A DNA stretch of 52,552 nt from assembly GCA_947626075.1 (NCBI GenBank), contig CANQQW010000004.1:1-52552 (forward strand), in the 5' to 3' direction. The translations under genes and the position numbers were made by a program. Below, one piece after another: positions 38,567 through 48,702 of this stretch (positions are counted from its first letter, which is position 1; the number at the start of each line of letters is the position of its first letter). The notes under the pieces were generated by a model that saw only the letters and a program-made list of their open reading frames with translations, made no database searches and was not told the DNA's origin. Source of the DNA: an uncultured Clostridia bacterium. GTDB lineage: Bacteria > Bacillota > Clostridia > UBA1381.

Positions 38567-39427
38567 TTACCTCTCAGTGACAGCGTGAAGGTTTTTGAGC
38601 GACAGGTCCATTATCGGCGCGGAATGAGTTAAAGCGCCCGACGAGATGTAATCCACGCCTATGTCCTTAAGTCTTGCCACGTTTTCGAGCGTCACGTTTC
38701 CGCTGCACTCCGTTTCGGCTCTGCCCGCCGTGAGACGCACAGCCTCTTTCATGTCCTCGGCGCTCATATTGTCGAGCATGATTATGTCCGCGCCCGCGTC
38801 AAGCGCTTCCCTCAGCATATCAAGGTTTTCAACCTCCACCTCAATCTTCCTCACAAACGGCGCGTATTCCTTAGCCATTCTGACGGCTTTCTTTACGCCG
38901 CCCGCCGCGCCGATATGGTTATCTTTCAAAAGGATACCGTCGCTCAGATTATAGCGGTGGTTATATCCGCCGCCCACCTTTACCGCGTACTTTTCAAACA
39001 CGCGCATATTCGGCGTGGTTTTTCTTGTATCCAAAAGCTTCGTTTTGCCTCCCTTTAAAAGGTCGGCAACCGAGCGCGTATAAGTCGCAATTCCGCTCAT
39101 GCGCTGCAAGAAATTAAGCGCCGTTCGCTCGCCCGACAGAAGAACGCGTATGTCGCCGCGCACTATACCGAGCCTGTCCCCTTTTTTTACCGCGTCGCCG
39201 TCCTTTGCGTTCATCTCAAATTCCGTGTCCGCGTCCAAAAGCTCAAAAACGCGTTTAAACACGTCAAGCCCGGCGATTATACCGTCCTGCTTGCAGATTA
39301 AATCCACCTCGCCCTTTTGATACTCTCTCATGACGGAATTGGTCGTGATATCCTCGCTTGTTATGTCCTCACGCAAGGCGTTCATTATAAGCTCGTCGGC
39401 GTTAAGCGCCATCGTTATGCTGTTCAT
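38567..39427 (-). CDS. nadC: nicotinate-nucleotide pyrophosphorylase
   Basis: TRKTTPNMRVFEKYAVKVGGGYNHRYNLSDGILLKDNHI. Confidence 0.96.
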   Translation of the reverse strand: MNSITMALNADELIMNALREDITSEDITTNSVMREYQKGEVDLICKQDGIIAGLDVFKRVFELLDADTEFEMNAKDGDAVKKGDRLGIVRGDIRVLLSGERTALNFLQRMSGIATYTRSVADLLKGGKTKLLDTRKTTPNMRVFEKYAVKVGGGYNHRYNLSDGILLKDNHIGAAGGVKKAVRMAKEYAPFVRKIEVEVENLDMLREALDAGADIIMLDNMSAEDMKEAVRLTAGRAETECSGNVTLENVARLKDIGVDYISSGALTHSAPIMDLSLKNLHAVTER

Positions 39428-40694
39428 GCTTTTCTCTCTCCCTTTCTATCGCGGCAAGCACCGCTTCTTTATACGCTTCAGCGCAATCGTTATACTTGCT
39501 CTCATCTATTTTGTATTCATCATTATACGCCGCCTCGCTGTACGTTTGTGAAATACGCTTCGCGGCGCGTTTGGCAAACACAAGGCTTTCCAAAAGCGAG
39601 TTGCTGGCAAGACGATTCCTGCCGTGTACGCCGTTGCATGCCGTTTCGCCCACAGCGTACAGCCGTTCCATTGACGTTTTGCTGTAACCGTCCACGTCTA
39701 TGCCGCCCATGAAATAGTGCTGTGACGGCACGACGGGAATCGGCTCCTTTGTAACGTCATAGCCCTCCTCAAGACAATGCTTGTATATATTCGGGAAGTG
39801 ACTTTTAATCTGCTCGGTCGAAATCGGCTTCATCGAAAGCCATACATACGGCTTTTTGTCCTTTTCCATTTCCTCGGATATTGCCTTCGCGACAACATCT
39901 CTCGGCTCCAGCTCGTCCACAAAGCGCCGCATATGCGAGTTGAAGAGTACCGCCCCCTCGCCTCTTACGGATTCGGAAATCAGAAATCTTCTGCCGCGCT
40001 TATGCGAATAGAGAGTTGTGGGGTGTATCTGTATATAGTCGATATTTTTAAGCTTAACGTTATGAGCAAGAGCTATGGCGAGAGAATCGCCGGTAAGGTG
40101 GCGGTAGTTTGTGGAGTTTTTGTAAAGACCGCCTATGCCGCCGGTGGCAAGAACGGTGTAATCCGCCGTCACGGTCTTATACGCTCCGTCTTTGCCGCGC
40201 CCGACTATACCAAAGCACTCGTTATTCTTTTCGATTATATCAACCATTGTAAAATGCTCGATAATTTCAACATTGGGCAGCGCGCGCACCGCCTTTAACA
40301 AATGCGACGTAATCTCCTTGCCCGTAACGTCCTCATGAAACAGGATACGGGGCGTGGAGTGCGCTCCCTCTTTTGTATAGACAAATTCTCCGTCCTTTTT
40401 TTCAAACCGCACGCCGACATTAACAAGGTCGTTTATAACGTCCCTCGACGAGCGTATCATTATTTTCACCGATTTTTTGTTGTTCTCGTAATGCCCGGCG
40501 CGCATGGTGTCCTCAAAGTAGCGGTCGTAATCGTCCTCATTTTTAAGAACGCATATTCCGCCCTGCGCCAAAAAGGAATCGCTTTTGTCCGCCGCGTCCT
40601 TGGTTACTATCACGATTTTTTTATCACGCGGAAGATTCAGCGCGCAGTACAAGCCGCCCACGCCGCTGCCCGCTATGACTATATCTGTTTTCAT
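39402..40694 (-). CDS. nadB: L-aspartate oxidase
   Basis: FAD motif IAGSGVGGLYCALNL; HYFMGGIDVD; GRNRLASNSLLE. Confidence 0.95.
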   Translation of the reverse strand: MKTDIVIAGSGVGGLYCALNLPRDKKIVIVTKDAADKSDSFLAQGGICVLKNEDDYDRYFEDTMRAGHYENNKKSVKIMIRSSRDVINDLVNVGVRFEKKDGEFVYTKEGAHSTPRILFHEDVTGKEITSHLLKAVRALPNVEIIEHFTMVDIIEKNNECFGIVGRGKDGAYKTVTADYTVLATGGIGGLYKNSTNYRHLTGDSLAIALAHNVKLKNIDYIQIHPTTLYSHKRGRRFLISESVRGEGAVLFNSHMRRFVDELEPRDVVAKAISEEMEKDKKPYVWLSMKPISTEQIKSHFPNIYKHCLEEGYDVTKEPIPVVPSQHYFMGGIDVDGYSKTSMERLYAVGETACNGVHGRNRLASNSLLESLVFAKRAAKRISQTYSEAAYNDEYKIDESKYNDCAEAYKEAVLAAIEREREKHEQHNDGA

Positions 40695-40708
40695 ATTTAT
40701 CGCCTCTG

Positions 40709-41617
40709 TTATTTTGCTGTTTCAAGCATTCTGTCAAGAGGTATAAGCGCTTTTTCGCGCGTTTCCTCGCTTACCTTTACTTCGTTTTCGCCCGTTTCAA
40801 GCACGTGCAGAACCTTTTCGAGCGTGTTCAGCTTCATGTTCGGGCAGAAATGCCGCGTCGCGGCAAAGTAAAATTTCTTGTCGGGATTTTTCTTCTTTAA
40901 TTCGCAGCTCACGCCGCTTTCGGTGCAGACTATAAATTCCTTATTATCGCTTTTTGAGGCGTAGTCTATAATGCCCGATGTGCTTCCCACATAATCAGCC
41001 ATACTCAAAACGTCGCTTTTGCACTCGGGGTGAGCGAGCACAAGCGCACGCGGATATTTTTCCTTAATCTTTTTCAGGTTGTCAGCCGTAACCGACACGT
41101 GAACATGGCAAAAGCCGTTATTCAATATAACGTTCTTCTCGGGCGCTTGCTTCGCGACGTATCTTCCCAAATTCTCATCGGGAATGAAGAATATATTTTT
41201 CTGCGGCAGCGCCTTTACTATTTTTACCGCGTTCGACGACGTTACGCAAACGTCGCTCAGGCATTTTAATTCGGCTGTCGAGTTTATATAGCACACAACA
41301 GCCAAATCGTCGTACTTTTCGCGCATTTCCTTTATCGTCTCCGCGTCCGCCATATGCGCCATAGGGCAGTCCGCCGACATATCGGGCATGAGCACGGTCT
41401 TGTCGGGATTTAAAATCTTCGCGCTTTCGCCCATAAACGATACGCCGCAAAATACTATAATCTGCGCATCGCTTTTTCTTGCCTCTTTCGCGAGCGCGTA
41501 TGAGTCGCCCACATAATCGGCTATATCCTGAACCTCGTCGTTTACGTAGTAATGCGCGAGTATAACGGCGTTTTTCTCCTTTTTCAGCCGCTCTATTTCC
41601 TTAGTAACGTCATTCAT
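40709..41617 (-). CDS. nadA: quinolinate synthase A
   Basis: ILAHYYVNDEVQDIADYVGDSYALA; HPECKSDVLSMADYVGSTSGI. Confidence 0.97.
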   Translation of the reverse strand: MNDVTKEIERLKKEKNAVILAHYYVNDEVQDIADYVGDSYALAKEARKSDAQIIVFCGVSFMGESAKILNPDKTVLMPDMSADCPMAHMADAETIKEMREKYDDLAVVCYINSTAELKCLSDVCVTSSNAVKIVKALPQKNIFFIPDENLGRYVAKQAPEKNVILNNGFCHVHVSVTADNLKKIKEKYPRALVLAHPECKSDVLSMADYVGSTSGIIDYASKSDNKEFIVCTESGVSCELKKKNPDKKFYFAATRHFCPNMKLNTLEKVLHVLETGENEVKVSEETREKALIPLDRMLETAK

Positions 41618-41660
41618 ATTTTTCTCCCCTTAGTTTTCTTTTATATCAGTATACCATGTG

Positions 41661-41690
41661 TCTTGCCACCTGTCAAGTCAGGTGACAAGA
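41661..41690 (-). promoter_or_regulatory. putative NiaR operator overlapping the nadA promoter
   Basis: TCTTGCCACCTG-TCAAGT-CAGGTGACAAGA (11/12 arms); minus-strand TTGACA-17-TATACT promoter overlaps. Confidence 0.75.
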
Positions 41691-41864
41691 TAATTAAAAA
41701 AAGCGTACGGACACGGAAAATCAAATCATCACATTTTGCCTGTATATATTTTTGACTGTTTTGCGCCTCGGTCATTGAAAATAAAATTCCGTTATGTTAA
41801 ACTGTATTCTAACAGTATATTCATCGGAGCGGAGCCAAAATCCAAAATTTGAAAAAAATTTTAA

Positions 41865-41885
41865 TAACGACAGAAAATGTCGTTA
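41865..41885. promoter_or_regulatory. palindromic operator upstream of WYL operon
   Basis: TAACGACA-GAAAA-TGTCGTTA, with TATAAT at 41893-41898. Confidence 0.6.
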
Positions 41886-41910
41886 TGGCTCTGTATAATA
41901 AGATTGTAAA

Positions 41911-42657
41911 ATGATTTTGAGAAATTGTCGGAAAGAGGGTCAGGCTGTGGAACCGAAAGCATTTCGCACGGATAAAATTACAAGGGTGCTTACTCTTTAC
42001 AATAAGCTTATAAACGGGCAGTATGTCAACAAGGAATTATTTTGTATGGATAACGGCGTCAGCGAACGCGGATTTGACCGCGATATTCAGGATATACGGC
42101 TTTTCCTGAGTGATTCGTTTTCCGGCGAGGACGTCATATATGATAAGGAAAGCAACTCATATTACATGACGGGGAGCCGTCCCAAATATATGAATAAATT
42201 CGATACCGTGATTATAATCAAATTGATTTTATCCACGGGCGTATTCCGAGAGGACGAAACTATGGAGTTTGCCGAAAATCTGCTCCAGAATGTAAGCGGT
42301 ATGGACAGAAAGGCTGTTTTGAGCTTTTTGCGTTCAGACATAGTAAGCTTTAAAGAAAAGCACAATAAAGCTGTTATTAAGCTTTTAAGCGACCTTTATT
42401 CGGTTATCGGCAGCGGCAATGATATTGAGGTTAAATATACCGATATTGGCGGGAGCGCGGCGCTTAAATTATCTCCGCTGGAAATTATTTATGATAAAGG
42501 GTACTTTTATCTTGTAGGCGCGGAAAATTATCAAATAGGGCAAATCAAAAAAATAAGACTTGATAAAATCGTCAGTTTTACGCTGATGAAATCATTTTAC
42601 GCTAAAAATTTAAAAAATAAATACGAGGAGGAAAAACAAAATGGCAAAAAGGGTTAA
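41911..42657 (+). CDS. HTH + WYL-domain transcriptional regulator
   Basis: KITRVLTLYNKLINGQYVNKELF..NGVSERGFDRDIQDIRLFL; WYL region LSPLEIIYDKGYFYLVGAENYQIGQIKKIRLDKI. Probable GTG start at 41947 behind AAGAGGG. Confidence 0.85.
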   Translation: MILRNCRKEGQAVEPKAFRTDKITRVLTLYNKLINGQYVNKELFCMDNGVSERGFDRDIQDIRLFLSDSFSGEDVIYDKESNSYYMTGSRPKYMNKFDTVIIIKLILSTGVFREDETMEFAENLLQNVSGMDRKAVLSFLRSDIVSFKEKHNKAVIKLLSDLYSVIGSGNDIEVKYTDIGGSAALKLSPLEIIYDKGYFYLVGAENYQIGQIKKIRLDKIVSFTLMKSFYAKNLKNKYEEEKQNGKKG

Positions 42658-44215
42658 AGTGCCGCTTTTGATGGCGGACGGAGTACAGGTAAGGAAGCTT
42701 GAGGAGTTAAGGGAATACTTTGATATTGAAAAAATAATAGGCTATTTTCTTGACGGCAGACTTCAGACGTGGCTCGAGGACAGGTATTACGAGGACGAGG
42801 CGGAGGCTGTCGCGGCGCTCGAAAAGGGCGACGCGGAGCTGGGCAAAAAATTAAGCGAAATATTCGGCGTTGAATACTCAGACACAAACGCGCCCGACAC
42901 CGAGAAAATCGCGCAAAAAAACGAGCGTCTCGCAAAGCTGAAGCAGCTTACGGACGATGATGAAATCATCAAAAATATCGACAGCGTTGCATTTAATCAA
43001 GAGGAGCTTGCCGACCTTTACGATAACGGCGTTAAAAAAATCTATCTCGGCGAGGGTGATTTTAAAATCCCGAAATCAAAGCGGGATTTAACGTATATAG
43101 AGTTCGCCGGCGCGAAGGTCGAGGGCTTGGAAGAAGCTGACGTTCCTTTGGAACCGGAAAACAATTTAAAACTTGAATTAAGAAAAAGATATGTATTCGA
43201 CCCTAAAATCGAGAAAACCAAAACAAACAGTGACGGCGAGATATACAATCGGGTAATACACAGTTTGTTTAGGGTCGGCACTGATGAAATGATAACTGAT
43301 GAATTGGAGGACGTAGACAGTTTTATAATTTCATCTGACAACCGTATAGTTTACAGCGTAAAAATTGATGAGAGCGAAAGCAATATTTTTGTCCGCGTTA
43401 ATGATGGGAGTCCAAAACACATAGCAAGATGCATCTATCCGAAATTAAGACGCTTAAACTTTATATATGCCGGGGATAAATACATCATATATGAAGTTAT
43501 AAGTACTTTAGACAGCAGTTGCTATTGCGTCTACGCCTCCGAATATGAAAATGATAAGGTGAAAGTGCTGATTGGTAATCCGAACGGCGGTAGTTCACTG
43601 AAATGCGTATATGTTTACGATGAGAAGCTTTTGGCTATCCGGGAAGATCTGAGTTTCCTTTACGAAATAAGTATAGCTGATGTTGAGGGAACAAAGGACA
43701 ATGTTCTACAGCGCGATGTTATTTTTGCAAAATATTGTGACAGCAATGTATATACCGCAGCGCGCAAAGACTACGGTGTAAAGTTTTACAAAATCAATAC
43801 GGAAAACGGCAGTATTGAATATATTGCCGACTGTAAATCTAAGACAATTTCCCAAATGGAAATATGCGATAATAAAATTGTATACTGCTGCGGTGAATTG
43901 GCTGTGTCTGGCGACAGGCCGTATAAACTGTATATATTGGATACGGAAACTCACAAAACAATTCTTGCGGATGATGATTTGCCCTCGCCGAACGCTCATG
44001 TTGAAATAACCATAAAGGATAACGTAGTATACTATGCTACAGGTAATCCATTCGGTGAGAGCGGCTATAAAGTAAAACGCAGAATCAATCTTGACGGTAC
44101 GGGTAAAGAGGATTTGGGCATCAATGATACGGCAGCGGGTAACAAGAAACCACTGTTTGGACAGCAGTTTGAAAGTATTATTAGTGAATGGGTAAAACGC
44201 GGAACGGAGGAATAA
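42641..44215 (+). CDS. two-part protein: conserved helical N-terminal domain + DUF5050-like beta-propeller-type C-terminus
   Basis: KVPLLMADGVQVRKLEELREYFDIEKIIGYFLDGRLQTWLEDRYYEDEAEAV; later blade-like repeats. Confidence 0.6.
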   Translation: MAKRVKVPLLMADGVQVRKLEELREYFDIEKIIGYFLDGRLQTWLEDRYYEDEAEAVAALEKGDAELGKKLSEIFGVEYSDTNAPDTEKIAQKNERLAKLKQLTDDDEIIKNIDSVAFNQEELADLYDNGVKKIYLGEGDFKIPKSKRDLTYIEFAGAKVEGLEEADVPLEPENNLKLELRKRYVFDPKIEKTKTNSDGEIYNRVIHSLFRVGTDEMITDELEDVDSFIISSDNRIVYSVKIDESESNIFVRVNDGSPKHIARCIYPKLRRLNFIYAGDKYIIYEVISTLDSSCYCVYASEYENDKVKVLIGNPNGGSSLKCVYVYDEKLLAIREDLSFLYEISIADVEGTKDNVLQRDVIFAKYCDSNVYTAARKDYGVKFYKINTENGSIEYIADCKSKTISQMEICDNKIVYCCGELAVSGDRPYKLYILDTETHKTILADDDLPSPNAHVEITIKDNVVYYATGNPFGESGYKVKRRINLDGTGKEDLGINDTAAGNKKPLFGQQFESIISEWVKRGTEE

Positions 44216-44217
44216 TT

Positions 44218-45720
44218 ATGGCATTAAAGGATTCAATCGCAAAATATATGGACGCAGGTTATCCTATGTTTTACATAAACACGTTTGAGGAGTCAAAAAC
44301 GGAAAGTATGCTTAAAAGTATAGCGGACGGCAGACGCGTCGCAATATGGAGTATAGCGGGCGGGTACAGCGAGTACGATACGAAAAATAACGAATATCTT
44401 ATTTCGCAAAACAAGGACGACGCTTTCGAGCTGCAAAATGTTCTTGAACGAAAGCTCTGTGACGAAAACGAGCTTAACAGGTCGATATTGATAATCAAGG
44501 ACGCGCATATTGTTCTTGAAAACGAAGAAGTGAAAGCGGCGTTAAAGGAAATCGCCGTCAAAATAAGCGAGGGACTTGACAGCTGCGTAGTTTTAATATC
44601 GTCGGTCGTAACAATTCCCGTCGAGCTTGAAAAGTATATCACTATTTTGGAAAACGATTATCTGGGGTTCGGAGAAATACGCGATATAATCAAAGGGTTT
44701 GCGGAGGATAACGGTATAAACGCCTTAAATCCGACACTTCTTGACGAATTGGCGGTCGCTTTAAAGGGATTGTCCGAATATGAGATACTTAATTTCCTAT
44801 CCCTTGCCCTTGCGGACGACGGCGAGCTTACAAGAAAGGATTTATCGCTTATCTTCGAGCAGAAAAAGCAGATGATATTAAAATCCGGCACTTTGGAAAT
44901 GATTTCTTTAAATGAAAGTATCAACGATATAGGCGGACTTGAAAATCTTAAAAAATGGCTCATAAGAAAGTCCGCTATCATAACCAACATTCCCGCCGCC
45001 GAGGAATTTGGCGTTGATATGCCGAAAGGCGTTCTGATAGCCGGAGTTCCCGGCTGCGGTAAATCGCTCTGCGCCAAGGCTACCGCAAAGCTGTTTGAAA
45101 TACCTCTGCTGCGGCTTGATATAGGAAAGCTTATGGGTAAGTATCTGGGTGAAAGCGAGGCGAATTTCAGGAAAGCGATAAATCTTGCCGAGGCAATCTC
45201 TCCATGCGTATTATGGGTGGACGAGCTTGAAAAAGCGTTTGCCGGTATCGGCGGCGACGGCGGGCATGAGGTGACAACGCGTCTGTTCGGCTCGTTCCTC
45301 ACGTGGATGCAGGAGAAAACAAGCGCGGTATTTGTTGTCGCAACGGCGAACGATATTACAAAGCTGCCGCCGGAGCTTTTAAGAAAAGGCAGATTTGACG
45401 AGATTTTTTATGTAGGTCTTCCCAATAACAGCGAGCGCGCCAAAATTTTTGATATACACATCAAAAAAAGGCGCAAAAATGCCAAAATAGATATTTCGCG
45501 TCTCGTTTCCAAGACGGACGGGTACAGCGGCGCGGATATTGAGGGTGTTGTGAAAGAAGCCGTCGAATCCGCGTTCGCGAACAAAAAGGACGAGCTTTCA
45601 ACGGAGGATATTCTCGATGCGATAAAGAACACAAACTCGCTGTCCGTAATCATGAAAGATTCGCTTGACAGAATGAAAAAGGAATATGAGAACAGAAAGC
45701 TGAAAAACGCGTCGGCATAG
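44218..45720 (+). CDS. Ycf46-like AAA+ ATPase
   Basis: LIAGVPGCGKSLCAKATAKLFEIPLLRLDIGKLMGKYLGESEANFRKAINLAEAISPCVLWVDELEKAF. Confidence 0.9.
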   Translation: MALKDSIAKYMDAGYPMFYINTFEESKTESMLKSIADGRRVAIWSIAGGYSEYDTKNNEYLISQNKDDAFELQNVLERKLCDENELNRSILIIKDAHIVLENEEVKAALKEIAVKISEGLDSCVVLISSVVTIPVELEKYITILENDYLGFGEIRDIIKGFAEDNGINALNPTLLDELAVALKGLSEYEILNFLSLALADDGELTRKDLSLIFEQKKQMILKSGTLEMISLNESINDIGGLENLKKWLIRKSAIITNIPAAEEFGVDMPKGVLIAGVPGCGKSLCAKATAKLFEIPLLRLDIGKLMGKYLGESEANFRKAINLAEAISPCVLWVDELEKAFAGIGGDGGHEVTTRLFGSFLTWMQEKTSAVFVVATANDITKLPPELLRKGRFDEIFYVGLPNNSERAKIFDIHIKKRRKNAKIDISRLVSKTDGYSGADIEGVVKEAVESAFANKKDELSTEDILDAIKNTNSLSVIMKDSLDRMKKEYENRKLKNASA

Positions 45721-45732
45721 GAGGGATTCAGA

Positions 45733-47265
45733 ATGAATGAAGTAAAAGACAATGATATAAAAATTGACGGCTTGACCGAAAAAGAAGCGAAAGAATTTAA
45801 AGCTCTGCTTTCCAAATTTGTGGCATCGTATTCGGCAAAGGACGCGGCTGTATCGGACGAGGAATGGCTTAAAAATGCGCTGAAAAGCGAGCTTCCCAAT
45901 TTGTCCGATGAGCAAGCGGGAGAAATGGCAAGGGAGACCTTAGACACTATCACGGAATATGATAAAAACTTAAAGGATTTAAACGAGCACTGCAAAAGAG
46001 GTGAAAGCAAGGAACAGTGGTTCGCGGATAAGGTTGCCGCGTCCGCGTCCGGCGTTTCCGTAATCGATTACGGGAACTACTTAAATTCCATTGATACGTC
46101 TATAACCAATGCCAACAATCAAATGATACGAACAGTTACCACCAATGCCGGAGACATAAGTCAATGTATAAATTTGGACGGTTATATCGCGGAGCAGTAC
46201 CATGTCAATCAGTTCAATATCGAGGCGGCGGCGAGGGGAAGCAATTATTATGCCGAGGTAAAGGTTCCCAATCCCGGCGAAACATACGGAAAAAATTCAT
46301 TTGATATTGTAATAAAGGACAGAACATCCAATTCCAATGTTCCCGTACACCAGTATCAGGTAAAATTCGGCGCTAACGCAAAGGAAACAATTAAATTATT
46401 AAAAGACGCGGAGGGTCACTGCAGATACAATAATCAGACAATCGTAGTTCCCTCTGAGCAGCTTGAAGAGGTGAAAAAGGCTTTCCCGGGCAAAACCATA
46501 ACCGATAAAATAGGTTATAGCGGTAAAGTTAAATTCGGCAGTAAGGGGCTTACTAAGGAAGCGGCAAAAAAGCTGCAGCTCGATACTCAGGAGGGCAATT
46601 CCCTGCCGCGTACAGACTGGAACAGCTTCAGCACAAAGGATTTAGCGCTGAATATTGGCAAACAGGCAGGCGTTGCGGGCTTGGGCGCCGCAGCCATTAC
46701 AACAGGATTTTCACTTGCGGAACAGGTCATTAAAGGCGAGGGGATAGATACCGACGCAACAGTTGAGCTTGCGTTAAAAACAGGCTCGGACGCCGGTATA
46801 AAAGCTGCGGCGGCAGGAGCCATAAAGGTAGGCGCGGAAAAAGGAATCATACGCATTATCCCAAAGGGTACACCTGCCGGAGTTATCGCAAATATCGCTT
46901 GTGTCGCAATAGAGAATGTTAAAATTCTCGGCAAGGTAGCGAGCGGAGACTTTACAGTCTCTCAGGGCTTAGAACATATGGGAAGAACAACCGTTTCAAT
47001 GGTATATGGGTTGAGCTGGGGCGCAAAGGGATCGGCTATCGGCATGGCGGCGCTTGGCTGGATCCCGATTGTAGGTCCGTTTATAGGAGGTCTTGCAGGT
47101 GGTATGATCGGATATATGGCAGGTTCAAAATTCGGCGGCGCAGTGTTCGACGGGATAAAAAAAGTGGCGTCGGGCGCATATAACGCAATCAAGTCTGTCG
47201 GAAGAGCATTTAAAGGAGCGGCGAAAAAAATAGGCAGCAAGATAAAGGGACTGCGGAGAAGGTAA
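45733..47265 (+). CDS. putative effector: PD-(D/E)XK-like domain + glycine-zipper membrane C-terminus
   Basis: YIAEQYHVNQFNIEAAARGSNYYAEV..YGKNSFDIVIKDRTSNSNVPVHQYQVKFG; AALGWIPIVGPFIGGLAGGMIGYMAGSKFGG; basic tail. Confidence 0.6.
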   Translation: MNEVKDNDIKIDGLTEKEAKEFKALLSKFVASYSAKDAAVSDEEWLKNALKSELPNLSDEQAGEMARETLDTITEYDKNLKDLNEHCKRGESKEQWFADKVAASASGVSVIDYGNYLNSIDTSITNANNQMIRTVTTNAGDISQCINLDGYIAEQYHVNQFNIEAAARGSNYYAEVKVPNPGETYGKNSFDIVIKDRTSNSNVPVHQYQVKFGANAKETIKLLKDAEGHCRYNNQTIVVPSEQLEEVKKAFPGKTITDKIGYSGKVKFGSKGLTKEAAKKLQLDTQEGNSLPRTDWNSFSTKDLALNIGKQAGVAGLGAAAITTGFSLAEQVIKGEGIDTDATVELALKTGSDAGIKAAAAGAIKVGAEKGIIRIIPKGTPAGVIANIACVAIENVKILGKVASGDFTVSQGLEHMGRTTVSMVYGLSWGAKGSAIGMAALGWIPIVGPFIGGLAGGMIGYMAGSKFGGAVFDGIKKVASGAYNAIKSVGRAFKGAAKKIGSKIKGLRRR

Positions 47266-47289
47266 GCGGCAAGATATAAAAGCTTAAAT

Positions 47290-47330
47290 CTTTTTAAGAA
47301 TGAGATTTTTTATTAAATCTCATTCTTTTT
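47290..47330 (+). terminator. terminator of the WYL operon
   Basis: AAGAATGAGATTT-TTTATT-AAATCTCATTCTTTTT. Confidence 0.75.
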
Positions 47331-47413
47331 GTATATCAAAAAAGCATATGGACAGTTAATTGCCCATATGCCGTATTTGCCGATTATTCTTATGCAGAAA
47401 TAAAGTTTATATA

Positions 47414-48151
47414 TTAACCGTTATCGGCAGACGGGGACGCTGTGCTCTCCGCCGAAGCATTGCTCTTCGGTCCCGCCGATAAGTTGTTGGGATCAAAGCC
47501 TTCATCTTTTATTGCGGCTTCAGCTTTTTTTATTTCTTGGGAGAAATTATCGCTATATGTTTCCTTAATTTCGTCCCATGTTAATTGAGCTGTGTTGTAC
47601 TCGCCGTTGGCAATCTGATTATCCAAATCTCGGATGGCTCTGTCAAACTCTGTTTTTTGCTCTGCCACAGCGCTGTCCTCTATCTCAATTCCAACCACCT
47701 TTAAGGTGTATGTTTCCTCCTGCGACAAATCGCCTTTGTAGAAATATATATCATCGTCACATACATACGTTTCGCCCTTGCTCAAAGCTCTGTCCGTTTT
47801 GTAAGTATCCTGTGCAATTTTAGTCCCGGAGGAATTTAAAACCTCCACAGATACAGATACCACGGTTTCCTCGTATTCATCATTGTTATTTGTAATTTTA
47901 AAGCTTACATTAAGACCTGACAGGTTGTTGCCTACCTTAACAGCCGTTTCGGATATACCGATAGGAACAGAATCCGCCGTTAAATTCTTTACATTGATTT
48001 TACTCTTGCTTTTGTTTGAATCTGTCGTTTCCGGGGCTTCCGACGAAGTTACCTCGGCGCCCTCATCATTGCTGTCGGACGATTGACCGCAGCCCGTGAA
48101 AGCCGTCGCTGCCAACATGACGATAAGTAATGTTAAAAATAGTTTTTTCAT
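47414..48151 (-). CDS. lipoprotein with FxLYD/DUF5067-like domain
   Basis: Lipobox AAFTGCGQSS-like (ATAFTGCGQSS); NNLSGLNVSFKITNNNDEYEETVVSVSVEVLNSSGTKIA. Confidence 0.75.
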   Translation of the reverse strand: MKKLFLTLLIVMLAATAFTGCGQSSDSNDEGAEVTSSEAPETTDSNKSKSKINVKNLTADSVPIGISETAVKVGNNLSGLNVSFKITNNNDEYEETVVSVSVEVLNSSGTKIAQDTYKTDRALSKGETYVCDDDIYFYKGDLSQEETYTLKVVGIEIEDSAVAEQKTEFDRAIRDLDNQIANGEYNTAQLTWDEIKETYSDNFSQEIKKAEAAIKDEGFDPNNLSAGPKSNASAESTASPSADNG

Positions 48152-48331
48152 AATTTTTCTCCTTTTTGTTTATTGGTGTTTGATACTTTTCCTGATTATC
48201 CGTCTTATGTTTTTTTCCGAATAATCATACTTTTTTTGCCGAAGCGGCTGTGCTTTTTCCGTAGTACTTTCGCGCTATCATCTCCTTTACATATTTTGAA
48301 CCGAAAAGCTTTGCGGTAAAGTATACCTGAC

Positions 48332-48359
48332 ATAATATGAGGAATATTCCTCATATTAT
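48332..48359. promoter_or_regulatory. perfect 28-bp palindrome, probable operator
   Basis: ATAATATGAGGAATATTCCTCATATTAT, 40 bp upstream of the XRE gene. Confidence 0.75.
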
Positions 48360-48399
48360 CTATTATTATTATATGAGATAATATACAAAAAGTCAAGAG

Positions 48400-48630
48400 G
48401 TGTTTTTTGTGATTTCCTTTGCCCCTTTCAGAAAGTTGATAAAAGAGAGAAATGTCAGCACATACTATTTGAGAAACAAATGCGCGGAATATAATCTTGA
48501 CAGCAAGACAATTAAACGGCTTATGAATGATGAATCGGTATCAACGTATACAATAAATTCTCTGTGTAATATTTTTCAATGTGAAGTAACGGATATTATG
48601 AAATTTGTTGCGGATGCAAAAAAAGAATAA
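48400..48630 (+). CDS. XRE/Cro-type HTH regulator
   Basis: FRKLIKERNVSTYYLRNKCAEYNLDSKTIKRLMNDESVSTYTINSLCNIFQCEVTDIMKF; GTG start. Confidence 0.85.
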   Translation: MFFVISFAPFRKLIKERNVSTYYLRNKCAEYNLDSKTIKRLMNDESVSTYTINSLCNIFQCEVTDIMKFVADAKKE

Positions 48631-48666
48631 ATGTATAAAATTCAGGGATCTTTTCGTGAATATACA

Positions 48667-48697
48667 AAAACAAACCGCATGGTTATGCGGTTTGTTT
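48667..48697. terminator. bidirectional terminator
   Basis: AAACAAACCGCATGGTTATGCGGTTTGTTTT. Confidence 0.75.
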
Positions 48698-48702
48698 TCA
48701 CT

